A DNA stretch of 64,000 bases, taken from contig CAKJVC010000139.1 in assembly GCA_918026815.1 (NCBI GenBank), positions 310,001 to 374,000 of the forward strand, given 5' to 3'. The position numbers and the translations under genes were made by a program. Shown piece after piece: positions 47,641 through 59,896 of this stretch. Position 1 is the first letter of the stretch, and each line of letters begins with the position of its first letter. This DNA comes from Chalara sp. BL73 (Eukaryota; Ascomycota; Leotiomycetes; Helotiales). Below the pieces are notes generated by a model. That model worked only from the letters and a program-made list of their open reading frames with translations, ran no database searches and had not been told where the DNA came from.

Positions 47641-48129
47641 ATGACGATCGTGCATATTGGTATGTCCTTCTAAGATGCTCTACTCTTTCAATTTTTTGCT
47701 AATACTAGGATAAAAGTCTTGTTCAAATTTCGCCATGATGTTTCGGAGGCACATAAGGAGAAGTTCATTATCGAGCTGAAGAAACTCAAGAACCTCTCCT
47801 GCGTCCAGGATCAACGGTTGATCGTCGGAGGGCCTTCGATCACGGACCCCATTGAACGCAGCAAGGGCTACCATTTTGCTTTGCTGAGTTTCCATCAAAA
47901 CAGGGAAGCCTTAGCTGAGTACCAGGCTAGCAAAGAACACCATAGGTAATGAAACTTAGCCTTTGTGCGGTTTAACTGTTAGCGCTGACTCAATTGACTG
48001 TATAGCGTTACAAGCGAATATCTTTGGCCTTTCAAGGAGGACGTTACAAGATTTGATTTTGAGGTGGCACCAGAAGACCGTTACATGTGTCAGGCGATAG
48101 CAAATGCTGCATTTATTGGCGCAAAATAG
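47641..48129 (+). CDS. Dabb (stress-responsive A/B barrel) domain protein
   Basis: Three exons, 47641-47659, 47717-47945 and 48006-48129; predicted protein 123 aa. The sequence runs MTIVHIVLFKFRHDVSEAHK, then RLIVGGPSITDPIERSKGYH, then EYQASKEHHSVTSEYLWPF, typical of the dimeric alpha/beta-barrel Dabb family. Members include small enzymes and binding proteins, and L-rhamnose mutarotase has a related fold. The first exon is only 19 nt and was found from phase and the family N-terminus. The promoter carries a CGG-N7-CCG site, so it likely belongs to the cluster. A mutarotase or lactone-handling role is speculation. Confidence 0.9.
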
Positions 48130-49339
48130 ATCATTGGGTTCAATATTCAAATAGACTTGTATAGACAAAGGCTCATATTGTCTCTAGAGCCTGCGAATCA
48201 CCCATTCGAGATGTGATTCTTTGCCTACACTCACTTCAGTTGAAGGTGCGTCAGCCTTCCGCGGAGCCAAGCAGCGTATCCAGAGAATATGTCTATATCC
48301 TTCCACCTGCTACATCTCCATATCTTTCTCAAGAATTGGCTTATTTTGTGCCTTACAAGATTATAGCTCGCACTGTTGCGGTTGTCTAATTTTAGCCAAA
48401 CATGCTGGATAAAGGTAAAGTGGTTGACAAACGCCCTCGGCTATTCCAGCAGTACATTACATAGGCAAAGAAGTAGTAATCGCAGTGGTGTCCATCCCTG
48501 GGAATTTATTGAGTTCATGCGAGAATGACCAGATCAGGCGAGGGAACCAGAGTCCTGTTAAGCCTCAAGTATTGAACGAATTCAGATTAAAGTAGTCGCA
48601 TTACAGCAGCCATAGGAGAATGATGACTATATATGCAATCATCGATAAGGCACCTGTCATAGTTTCATGTTTTTCTCCAAACACCGTATGGCAGTCACCT
48701 GATAAAAAGAACCGAGAATAGGGCCGACTGACTGGGGCCGCTAGTAGAATATCCCCAATCCGGCTTAATCTATCGAGTATCTTTCCGTAGAACCTGCCAT
48801 GACTGCTGCGCCCGTATGTTCCCCCATATTGGACCTACATATAGCGAGGCGCTGCTTGAATAAATATCGAGAACCTTTCCGTAATCTTCGACTACTGATC
48901 TACTGGCCAAAGCGTATTCGAACCTGATCCTGCTTTTCTCTAGAATTCATCGGTTTCCTGCAAGTTCTAGGCTTGTAATATATTTTCTCAGGTGTAGCCC
49001 CCTTCAAAATTGCCCTTTGATAATCCGTCAATTTTGTAAGAAGCGGGACCTAACTATCTCGCAGGATCTGAAGATTCTACAATCCAGAGATCAATTTTGT
49101 ACTTGCCACGGCTAAGTTCGTCGTATAAATCTGAAAGCTAGCATATCGCTTTAGTCTAGCTTGAGGGCAAGAGATACAAAATCGTGAATATTAGGGGCAT
49201 GGTCCCAATTGTCAATTGCATGAACAGTCTTTTTTCTTCTCAGGTGTTGATGCTGCTTGTTGTTTGATTATCACGTGACCACTATTTCATGCCCAAATTT
49301 TCCAGATCAAGCGCAACTCCTTCTAGGAGATTCAAAAAC
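48130..49339. other. Intergenic, right border of the cluster
   Basis: About 1.2 kb, AT-rich, no supported gene. A CACGTG core lies at about 49273. Confidence 0.5.
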
Positions 49340-51656
49340 CTATGCGACTCCGTCAGCTAAACTCTTAATTCGTCTTACTCCAAAAATATAGCATGTTGTA
49401 TAAAGTCTTCCAGGACTGGAAAGCCTAGCAACCATAAAATACTTAGAGACGCAACGGTAGGAAAAGGACTCTACGCACTCTGCAGCTTCGCCTCCATCAG
49501 CCATGCCCGCTACAATCTTTTTCAATTGTTGAGTAAGACCTGACAGTGCAGCATTACTTGTCACATATCTTTTCTGCACCCCGCCAGCAGCGTTTGCAAG
49601 CAGAGCTGTTGAAAGTTGAAGCATCGCTATCTGAACCTACGAAATTCGGTAAGAGTCAGCTTCTGATACAGGAATCGTGAGAGCGAGGTATATCCAACTG
49701 TCACTTGATACGCTTACTTCAATAATAATTGCTGGGGAGCTGCTAGATGGTGACTTCAAAGAAGTTGTTGCTTTGACGACAGGTATCCAGTCTTCAAGCA
49801 AGTGAGTCGTAGGATGGTCTACAACAGCGAGCAGGACGCGAATGATTTCTAGTCCACGAGCCGCTAGTACTGCTGCTTCGTCGTCCCTGGTCAATGTTAG
49901 TATCATTACAACATACCCTTTTATTCGACTTGATAGAAGTAGATTCATGGAAGTTTGTGCAATGGACTTACGTGCCACGACCATCTGAGATTCTTCTCAG
50001 AATTGTATCTAGATCTTCGCTGAGAGCCTTCCAGCCATCATGGCCGAGGAAGTTATCAGCGCCATCCTCAGTCGTCATTATACCTTCCAAGGCAAGTAAT
50101 ATAGGATATCGAAAATCAAGGGTCTTGTGGGAGCTAATTTGGTAGAGCTCGATGAACATATCCATAAGACCAGCGCTTTCATTACGTAGATTTTCATTTT
50201 CATCTTCTCGAATCCATATTGCTAGAGTTCTGATTGCTGACAATATCAGCATGTCGGTATTGACACTGTCAGTCATTGATTCCCAGGTAATCGTGAGGCG
50301 CTTGCCTTCCGAGGTAGCAGCAGTTCCTGCGCGGGCAGATGGGTGCAACCCTGATGCTCCTGCAATAGATGCGTCCCATCTATCCCGGAGATACTCTATT
50401 GTCAGTGACATGGTTTCCGCAATATCCTTGCGAAGCTTCAGCAGAAGGTCTGGAGGCATGCTAAAAGTGGAAGATGCCGCAATTTCATCTAGACTTTTGA
50501 CGAGAAAGCCAATGAAACTAGAAACGATATCAAATGCAGCCGCAAGTCGTCGCGAAATGGTAGGATACTTTTCGCTATTGAGTAGTTCTAAGAGGGTCGG
50601 AAATGATGATCGTAGGTCAATGAGCAAAAGATTGATAAAAAGATACGAGAAAGGTTTTTCATCCTCATGAGAAGTCTTATCCATAAAAAGGAGTTCGGGA
50701 CAAATGGTGGGGTATAACTGGAGAAGGGTAGCAGCAAGTTGTGTATAAGCTGACCGTCCTGCCAGTGTAGGTTTGCTGATAACGAGCCCTCTCAAGTTTT
50801 GGATTAGTTTACCAACCCATTTTGGATTTGGAGGAAGAGACTGAGAAAGATCGGATGTTAGCTGAAAATAATGGTGAGGAAGATGGACTTACTGCTTGGG
50901 GTATACTTGAGAGCACCGTTTCCGCAAAAGCTAGCAATGTCACAGCATCTGTTCCCTCAAAGATTTTGAGAAGAATTGGCATGGTTTTGTCAATCCTTGC
51001 TTGTACTACAAGTGCTTTACTCTCAATGGTTGATGCATTGATCCAAGTGAATCCCAAAATATCAAGCGCCAGGGGATGCTGAAGAGCTATTTCTGTCAAA
51101 GGAGATGTGTCTTCAAAGTTCAGCATTTCCAAAGCTCCCTCAGGCTGGCTAGTGATAGTAGCGACGGTCTGCAATATCAGTTGTGTTGTTTCGGTAGGAC
51201 TGCAGAGGATCAGAAAGTAGGTAAGAAAGGACAAATATTGTCTTACCTTTCTACCAATGCTTTTACTAGAGGGTGTGTTCTTCCAGTCAGCCGCTTTTCT
51301 TTTCTTGATTCCTCTGGTAGGATTATAGAGAACGTATGCAACACTGAAATCGCAAGATCCACCATGTCTTGAGCGTCTGATTTCTTGAGCTTGTCATTCC
51401 CATAAGCTCGCAGAAGCCGGTCGAAGAACTTGGGGGATAATGACTCCCATATAATACGCACTCGATCGGCATTATGCACAAGCTGGCCATCATTGTCAAG
51501 CACAGACTTGAGTAGAGCTAGACCAACAAATCTGGATGTGTCGTCTTTGGCTTTGAGAAAAGTTTGCATTCTCTCAAAGGCAGTATCTACCGGGTCACTT
51601 GACTCTGAATAAGCTGGTTCTGAGGCGTTATTCGCGCCTGAAGATGTCGGTTCCAT
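49340..51656 (-). CDS. Neurochondrin family protein
   Basis: Five exons, 51656-51247, 51199-50893, 50840-49972, 49886-49718 and 49636-49340; predicted protein 683 aa. It starts MEPTSSGANNASEPAYSESS, and then AFERMQTFLKAKDDTSRFVG continues into LALLKSVLDN, the signature of fungal neurochondrin-like proteins. The rest is alpha-helical repeat-like with many Leu-rich helices (DILGFTWINASTIESKALVV, PTLAGRSAYTQLAATLLQLY). The family is conserved from fungi to animals; its fungal role is unknown. The last 40-50 residues after the segment DGGEAAE are less certain and another intron may exist there. Divergent from the CLC gene with a 201-bp spacer. Confidence 0.85.
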
Positions 51657-51857
51657 GGCTAGAAGTACAGAGTGCCTAAACATAGGACATGTGTTTGGTT
51701 CATCTAAACTTGAGTTATTGACTTTTGATTTTACCAGATTAGGCATTTTCAGCCGAAGGAGCCTTGGCGCGGCCCTGTCAGCCTCGACAGGCTCACAAGC
51801 AAACAGCATTCCAGCCTTTGGGATGTGAATGCGACAGGCGACAGCAGATGTATAGAC

Positions 51858-54742
51858 ATGGCCAGTACATCCACGGGGCCTATAGAACAGAGAAGCTCAT
51901 CGCCGAATCAACCATATCCGCCACGCGCGACAGTCGAGAACGATAGCGATAACGATGATCAACCTTCGAACTATCTTGAAGATCAAGCCGTGCTATCAGA
52001 CGATCCCCTGGGTAGGGATGTGATATCTTTCAAGCGGAAACAGAAGCAGTCAGCTGGGCTAAGGTTTTTTTCCGTCTTGTCAGGCAATGGGATAGGTTCC
52101 GGACACGCAACACCATTGTCGCGTTCAGGCACGCCGATCCTTAGCATACCACAACATGGATTCGGCGCACATGGACGTGGTGATGGGCAAGATGAGGAGC
52201 AGAGTGCGAAAGATGGTGGTGCGCTGGACTGGTATATTGAGGGACCGGGCCGAAGAGTAGGTTACGAAGATATGACCGCCATCGATTGGATCTTCGAATA
52301 CACAAAAGAGCGGCAGCGACTGCGCATCCTGTATTCAAGCGCATCAGGGGTGGTCGGATATGTACAACAGCTTATGGACGCAAGTCAGATATGGGTGCTC
52401 CTCATCCTAACAGGCTTATTAGTTGGTGTATTCGCAGCTGGGATAGATATTGCGAGTGATTGGCTCGGGGACTTGAAGACTGGATATTGCTCATCTGGAG
52501 GAGACGGTGGACGCTTTTATTTGAACAAATACTTCTGTTGCTTGGGGTATAATGAGTGGGCACAGTGCCAGGATTGGATACCCTGGAGTCTTGCGCTCCA
52601 TGTCACCTCTGGTGGTGGGAAATGGTTTGTGGAATATATCTTCTTTATTGTATTTTCGGTAAGTCAAAACTGTGAGCTTTTGGTTCAAGGTTCAACCTAA
52701 CGCCGGTAGTTGGCATTTGCTTTGGTGGCGAGCATTCTAGTACAAGAGTATGCTCTGTACGCTAAACACAGCGGAATCCCAGAAATCAAAACGGTCCTTG
52801 GCGGTTTTGTCATAAGACGCTTCATGGGAACATGGACTTTGGTTATAAAGTCTTTGGGTCTGGTAAGTAATTTCTCCAGGGTTCTTACCACTGGAGTATA
52901 TATTAACTTCTTCAGTGTCTTGCTGTTGCATCTGGGATGTGGCTCGGGAAGGAGGGTCCTCTTGTCCATGTTGCGTGTTGTTGTGCAGCCCTCTTCATGA
53001 AGCTATTCAATAATATCAACGGAAATGAAGGTAAAGCACCCTGCGTACCCACTTCTCTCGACCGGATACTCATAGTTTCACAGCTAGAAAGAGAGAGGTC
53101 CTGTCAGCTGCTGCAGCTAGCGGAATATCCGTAGCCTTTGGTTCTCCTATTGGTGGTGTGCTATTCAGTCTCGAGGTTTGTAGTTCTGTAATCACAAACT
53201 CAATCGATTAATGATATATTAGCAACTGTCGTATTATTTTCCTGACAAAACAATGTGGCAGAGCTTTGTCTGTGCAATGACAGCTGCCGTTACATTGCAG
53301 GCGCTCGATCCGTTTCGCAGCGGGAAACTTGTTTTGTACCAAGTTAAGTATAGTACTGGCTGGCATGGGTTCGAAATCGTGCCATTTGCTCTACTAGGTA
53401 TTTTTGGTGTAAGTGGATCTCTCCGTTGTAATCTAATGTAAAAGACTGACAGCCATAGGGAATTTACGGCGGCTTGTTCATTAAAATGAATATGAAGATT
53501 GCTCAATGGAAGAAATCAGCGACCTGGTTACCAGGACCCATCACTCAGGTTGTACTCATAGCTCTGCTTACCGCGCTCGTCAACTACCCCAATCTGTACA
53601 TGCGAGCTCAATCCTCTGAGCTCGTTTACTCGCTTTTTGCGGAATGCTCGCAAGTGCTGGATGATCAATTTGGGCTCTGTAAGACTGGAACTGCGACCGC
53701 AGGGACCATATTCTTACTCATGTTCGCCTCCATCCTCGGATTCTTTCTTGCTTCGATTACTTTTGGACTCCAAATCCCCGCTGGCATTATTTTGCCATCC
53801 ATGGCTATTGGGGCACTCTTTGGGCGTGTCATGGGCAGTATCATGGAGATCTGGGTGCACAATCACCCAACCTTCTTTGCTTTTGAGAACTGCGAGCCCG
53901 ATATACCTTGTGTCACACCAGGTACATACGCTATTATCGGCGCAGCGGCAGCCCTTGGCGGTGTCACACGAATGACAGTCTCAATCGTTGTTATAATGTT
54001 TGAGCTTACTGGCGCCCTTACTTACGTTTTGCCTATTATGATAGCTGTCATGATTAGCAAATGGGTTGGGGACGCATTTGGAAAGCGTGGTATCTATGAA
54101 AGCTGGATTCATTTCAATGAATATCCTTTCCTCGACAATAGCGACGAAATCCCAATTCCTGATATTCCAGTCAGCCAGATTATGACTAAGATCGAAGATC
54201 TCGTAGTTTTAACTGCTGCTGGACACACCATCGAATCATTAACAAACATACTGGCCACACATCCTTTTCGTGGCTTTCCAGTAATCTCCGATCCAAGAGA
54301 TGCGATACTACTTGGATATATATCTCGTGCAGAGCTCACATACAATCTTCGCACCTCCACTGCGGCGCCTCGTTCCCTTCCACCAACGACCGAAGCATTT
54401 TTCTCTCATCAGCCTTTAGCGGACCCACGGACCACTCTGGATTTACGGCCTTGGATGGATCAAACACCTCTGACCCTGCCGTCACGATCCAACCTCCTAC
54501 TTACGGCCAATTACTTTCAAAAATTAGGGCTCCGATATGTATTGTTCAGCGATCGAGGGGTTTTACAAGGCTTGCTGACAAAGAAAGATGTCTGGTATGT
54601 TCTAAATGGAGCAGAAGAAACCAGAAGGTCAAATGCTGCCGATGGAGTTGGCTTGAATACAGGACTTACGAGGGAACAAGGTGAAGGCGAAGAGAGGGGA
54701 TTATTAAACTCAGACCCTATCGATGACGATACGCCAATATAA
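51858..54742 (+). CDS. CLC-type chloride channel / Cl-/H+ exchanger with CBS pair
   Basis: Six exons: 51858-52658, 52710-52862, 52916-53030, 53084-53175, 53223-53408 and 53459-54742; predicted protein 876 aa. A long hydrophilic N-terminus precedes the membrane domain. CLC signatures: [24 protein letters not shown] (about residues 329-340, gating Glu about 331), [16 protein letters not shown], and [20 protein letters not shown]. Two CBS domains are at about residues 683-745 ([14 protein letters not shown]) and 780-840 (WMDQTPLTL... [13 protein letters not shown]). This is the intracellular CLC-3/4/5-like and yeast Gef1-related class, probably on endosomal, Golgi or vacuolar membranes. The first position of the usual GSGIPE motif is His rather than Gly. 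Confidence 0.95.
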
Positions 54743-55324
54743 CATGATAATGTACGAATATTGTGATATTTAGATGAAATTGATATATATCTTTAGCCTG
54801 ATGGCATTTCATACCTGCAGTGTTCTATATTTTATTCTCCCAAGCTGTCTATGAGAAAATCCCATTAAGTGTAACTATGCAAGCAGAGCGTAGACTGATG
54901 AGAGGGTGCGCTTTAGTATTGGATATTCTAGCAGTCGTAGAAGCAGAAGCTGCAGCGAGGCTTGAATACTCATGCACAACCTTTTACTTTCTTTTCCCAT
55001 TTGGTCGTACGCATCCAGCCTATTGTTTACTTGATACGTATCTCGCAACCTTTTTTGGGAAGCTATGCCTGCGTTGCACAATTCTTCTCATACATTATAC
55101 ATTGGAAATCGAAGTATTTTAAGTCACTTGATCCTTGGAAGATGGTTCTGAATGCTATTTGCTTAACATTCTGCTCGGTTATTCTTGATTTGTTGACTGA
55201 ATCTGATAAATGCTCATATGAAGTAGAGAGTAGAGGACTAAGTGTGGCAAGGTTATGTCGAACATTTCTGAGTAATCTAGAATATCTTTTGATCTGCTTA
55301 CGCAGCCGGTAAAGATCACTTAGG
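54743..55324. other. Intergenic (convergent 3' ends)
   Basis: AT-rich 3' flanks of the CLC and aminotransferase genes. A 100-codon frame at 54820-55122 has no motif. Confidence 0.5.
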
Positions 55325-56690
55325 TCATATCCCTCTGCGCATCAAGACCTCCCTTACCGCCGCATTAAAAGTTGTAGCAAGCTCCTCCACTTGTGTCTTA
55401 TTGATAATAAACGGAGGCGCCAAAAGCACAGCGTCGACTGCTGACGAGCACAAATAAACCGCTGCGCCTTTCTCAAAGGTCAGCGCCGCCACTTCTTTGG
55501 CAATTTGGCTACCACTAGGATCAACGGGTTGAAATTCCACACCACGAAACAAGCCAACACCACGAATCTCCTTTACCACATTTTTCGGCAACGCTGCTTT
55601 CAGCAACGTAACAAGTAGCTCCCCCATATTCCTCACATTCTCCAACAAGTTCCTGTCGATCAAGTACTTTTGGGTCGCCAGCCCTGCGGCGCAAGCGATC
55701 GCATGGCCTTGATAAGTATGCCCACTAAGAAACGGCTTCGCCGTGGCCTCCTCTAAAAGTTTCGAATGAACCTTTCCGCTCACGAGCACAGCAGAAAGCG
55801 GCTGGTACCCGGCTGCTAGTCCCTTACCGATGGTCTGCAAATCAGGCTTGACGTTGCCGAGCGATTGCCATGCGTGCAAAGTCCCGGCACGTCCCATGCC
55901 ACACATAACTTCGTCAAAGATAAGTAACGCGCCGTGCTTGTTGCAGAGTTCGTGGAGACACGAGAGATAAACAGGGGAGGCTGCAACGCCGCCGAGGGTT
56001 GAGCCGCTCACAGGCTCAACAATGACGGCTGCGATGGTGGAGGGGCCGAGTTCCTGAAATTGGGCTTCGAGTGCTGCCATGAGTCTATATACGTACTCGT
56101 CTTCGGTTTCATTGGGCTTGCCATCGCGTGAGTAGAAGCATGGCAAGGTATGGTGGAAGGCTGGCGAGAGGATGGGTGCAAATGGCTCTCTTCGTGGTGG
56201 GTTATGGCCAGCGGAGAGCGCACCAAGGGTGTTGCCATGATAGGAACTCTGGCGTGCAATGAAATTGACGCGATTTGGCTGATTGTTGGCGTTGTGGTAC
56301 TGGCGTGCAAGTTTGATAGCCGACTCGACAGCCTCAGATCCTAGGAACTATGTTAAGAATTCGAGATAGAATGAGATTTGAAAGTATGAATATACCTGAA
56401 CTCAGAAAGATAACTTTTTCGAAAGCAGAATCACTTTTCTCGATAAGAAGCTGGGCCAGCGATTCTGATGGCCTGTTCGTAAAGAAAGATGTATGTGCAA
56501 ATGGAAGCGTTCGAGCTTGCTCGACTATTGCGTCGACGACCTCCGAGTTACTATGACCAAGGCATGATACGGCAGCTCCACTGCTACCATCCAGCACTCG
56601 TCGTCCATCCGAGGTTATTAAATACGGGCCATCGCCGGCGACTACCTCCGGGTAAGACTTCGTAAGTGATCTATGAAATATAGAAGACAT
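55325..56690 (-). CDS. Class III PLP-dependent aminotransferase
   Basis: Two exons, 56690-56396 and 56340-55325, joined in frame; predicted protein 436 aa, normal for the family. It starts MSSIFHRSLTKSYPEVVAGD, which lacks a clear mitochondrial presequence. Motifs are SSGSEAVESAIKLARQYH, FIARQSSYHGNTLGALSAGH, IFDEVMCGMGRAG (the Asp that contacts the PLP pyridine nitrogen) and TIGKGLAAGYQPLSAVLV with the Schiff-base Lys near residue 271. The enzyme transfers an amino group from an omega-amino acid or similar donor to a keto acid. The substrate is not deducible; related fungal proteins are annotated 4-aminobutyrate or omega-amino-acid transaminase-like. Confidence 0.93.
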
Positions 56691-58751
56691 CCTAACTCGT
56701 AGTGACTGTGACCACTCTCAACAACGGTTAGAATCTAGTATTCCAAGCAATAAAATAGATTTACACAACTATGAAGAATATCAACACATAAGAAGTCTGA
56801 AATAGTGTAAACTTGAAGAGAAAGTAAGTCGCTTATATACTTGAGGGGAGCAGAATGAGACTGCGCAACCTAGTCTGCTTTTGATACTCTGGTTCAGGAA
56901 GTGGAAATATAGTCGGCGGTGCCGGTCTCGGCACAGGAAACTTGGAAGATAAAGTCCCCACTACCCGAGTATACAAGCCCGAGGAGCACATTTCGGCACC
57001 CGGAACTGCTCAAAGGCTCAACAACGGAAGAAAACCGGGAAGTGGGGTCATAGTAGGGCAAAGAAGGAATAACTTGTCTTTTTTTAATATCACCCGGGAC
57101 TTTTAAACAGTCATCCGAGTCAGTTTTGGATCACCTTTATCAACCAAAGCTGAACTCGTATGGGCTTAAGCGGGGCATCATTTTCAATAGCAAAAGTCAA
57201 GTCTCCAACATCAGAGTCTCAGAATTACAACGCTCTTGTGGTTATCTTTGCTTCTCAAATTACTGATGAAGCTGACTATTATCAAGCTTTTAAAAGGTAG
57301 TCTCTAGGAGCTCATCTGAGTGTGATTGCCTGTGCTGGGTTACTGGTCAGTACTTAGATCCTAGCATGTTTTCGTTGTTTAGTAGCGGTAGGAACAGGCA
57401 ATGTTGTTGGGATGTTTTGGTAAGAATTATTCAAAAAGGGTAGCTATAAACTAGGCAAGCGATCCTGAGCTCAAGACGACTACATTGCCTCAGTAGAAGT
57501 CTGGATATCTAGACACTCTGGACCCTTCGTTACTTAACTTTGTGGTAACGTACTGGGTAAGCAAAAGGCAGAGACATGTTAAATAGATAAAAGCCAGCAT
57601 ACGCTCTTGAAATTTCTGCTCGTGATTCAGAAGAACCGCTTTGCCGCAGGCCCACACGCGCAAAATTTTATAGCAGATTCCTATCATCAGTCTACAAAAT
57701 CATGACCAAATCGTGTAAGTTGCCAGGTTTATAAATCATGTCTGTAGAGTCAAGCCATTAATGCATTCATTGTGACGTAAAAGATCGCCAACATGCATCA
57801 TATCCTTCAGCAAGAACTCAATTTTCGTATGATCCTAGACATATAAAGCTTCATGAGATTTCATAATGCTTTTCCAACATGACCTTGTGTTACGCCAAGT
57901 ATGTGTATTGCAAGCTTTATATCGAATGAGGTCGACTGCAAGGCGGAGACTCGGAAGGAATTGTCGAATCGTGGGAGCGGGTACTGGTTGATATGTTTGT
58001 TGCCTTCTACGAATTCGCTTGAAGCGGTGTTGCCTGCAATATGCCCGCGTCTGTATTTTCGAGACCTGATGTGCGAGCATGAAGTAGATTTTAGTGCCGT
58101 CTTGTTAGGCGTGTCTTGCAAATGTATTCTCTCGACACTACGAAATTTTCCTCTCGGGTTTTCCTTTTATGTTCGTTAGAGAGACTTTGATTGAGGGCAA
58201 GTTGGAAAGCCCGGATTTGAATGGACAGAACCTGTGAATGAATAGGACAGAATGGGTAGATATCTCAACAAAGCTGTTAAGGCCATACATGCACCATCAA
58301 ATGAAACGGAGGATCTTTGTTGAGTTAAAGAGAATAGAGTAGGCAAGGCCGAATAACTTTCTACCGCTATCACCATAAATTAGCTGCACCAGTTACGCAG
58401 CAGATGAAGCGCAATGATATCTCCACAATCATTGGCGATTCGTATTGACAAATGTCATTATATATGTCATTTGGATATTAAAAAGGGAGAAGATCACCTA
58501 CACTACTAATTGCAGGCGAGCAAGCGACATGAGTTTTATTCTTGTCTCATTCTCAACTGAACTACGCCAACGGAAGATGTTCTTATCAAGACAATATGTA
58601 ACTTCCTAGATATTTCACCGTAACTATGTGCAACTCGCAAGTATACCATGAGAATATCTCTAAGAAGTAATCAATGAGCCTCGAGATATGAGCCGGTCGC
58701 CTAAAAATGAGGGCAATTAGGCGATATTCAGCTCTACTCTTTCGAGAAGAT
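56691..58751. other. Intergenic, no gene seen
   Basis: About 2 kb. The left end is the promoter of the aminotransferase. Short frames (for example 57901-58179) show no family motif. Confidence 0.5.
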
Positions 58752-59030
58752 GCACATCCATTGACCACGAATGGTCCCGCCAGGTGCGTTCACCTGAAAA
58801 CCCCGTCGGCCAGCTGTCGCCAGCGTCAGAGGGAAAGCCAGCCAACCAGTGATCGCTCGGATGGCAAGAGCGACCAAAGGACCCCAGAAGGTGGGTAGGT
58901 TTATTTCGCGAACCGCTTCAAACATCACAGGTTTGGTATAGGTAACCTGCCATGCCAACCAGCATGGTCTAACGTGATACCCCCTGTGTAGACCAGCTGA
59001 GTCGTGCCTCAAGGTGATGCTAGATTATCG
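58752..59030. repeat. Tandem repeat unit, copy 1 (about 279 bp)
   Basis: First copy of a unit beginning GCACATCCATTGACCACGAA and ending GATTATCG. It is visibly GC-richer than its surroundings. On the minus strand it carries a 92-codon open frame (58734-59012) beginning MRHDSAGLHRGYHVRPCWLA. Confidence 0.9.
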
Positions 59031-59046
59031 TGTCGAAGTCGAAAAA

Positions 59047-59328
59047 GCACATCCATTGACCACGAATGGTCTCGCCAGGCGCCGTCACCTGAAAACCCCG
59101 TCGGCCAGCTGTCACCGGCGTCAGAGGGAAAGCCAGCCAACCAGTGATCGCTCGGATGGCAAGAAGAGCAATCAAAAGACCCCAGAAGGTGGGTAGGTTT
59201 ATTTCGCGAACCGCTTCAAACATCACAGGTTTGGTGTAGGTAACCTGCCATGCCAACCAGCATGGTCTAACGTGATACCCCCTGTGTAGACCAGCTGAGT
59301 CGTGCCTCAAGGTGATACTAGATTATCG
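59047..59328. repeat. Tandem repeat unit, copy 2 (about 282 bp)
   Basis: Second copy, direct orientation, about 95% identical by eye. It differs by mainly single-base changes and a net 3-nt insertion that leaves the minus-strand frame (59020-59310) open. A 16-bp spacer separates the copies. Confidence 0.9.
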
Positions 59329-59896
59329 GAAGGTGACAACCACCTTTGCAACTTCGAGGAGTGATCTGGCAAGAAGTTAGTCATAGTGGGAATATTTAAT
59401 GGATAGGCGGGGAGCAGAAAGAGGGGAATTGTCCCAAGAGAACAGAGTGTAGAGGAATGAAGAAGGAGAAAATGACGCAGCTTATGCAGAAGAGATTGAG
59501 AGATCTAGTTTTGGAGATGGTGTTAGGACGTCGTTGGCAAAAGCTCTAGGGTTTTGAATTAAGTAGCGCTAGCGGGGAATTTATACGGAAGTTCAGCGGT
59601 ATTGAATATGGCTTTATTCATACAACTTCCAAAAACCGACCCGACAAGGCCAAGCAAAGGTGAAGATGTCAATTCACTCAAGGTCACAGCCATGAAGCAT
59701 CTCACCGCCACAGCCTCGTCGAATCTCCAGCGACTATACTCAGTTCTGGCAGTAGTCACTAACTCAATGCGAACATGCCCGACTAAATGGAGCTCGAGCA
59801 TATTTTGAAGAGTCGCGTGAGTCAATATAAGCCATCTATTTACCTCCAGCAGCCGTATCACACAGTTACTGGCTTTCCAAATCTATTACTGCAACA
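59329..59896. other. Intergenic, upstream of the hypothetical gene
   Basis: No supported gene; it contains the likely promoter of the gene at 59897. Frames 59559-59861 (-) and 59602-59808 (+) overlap and have no motif. Confidence 0.45.

Noticed and set aside
36574..48129. Assignment as the known fungal L-rhamnose (LRA) cluster
   Set aside because: The LRA dehydratase is of the enolase superfamily and LRA4 is an aldolase; here the dehydratase is IlvD/Edd type and no aldolase is seen.
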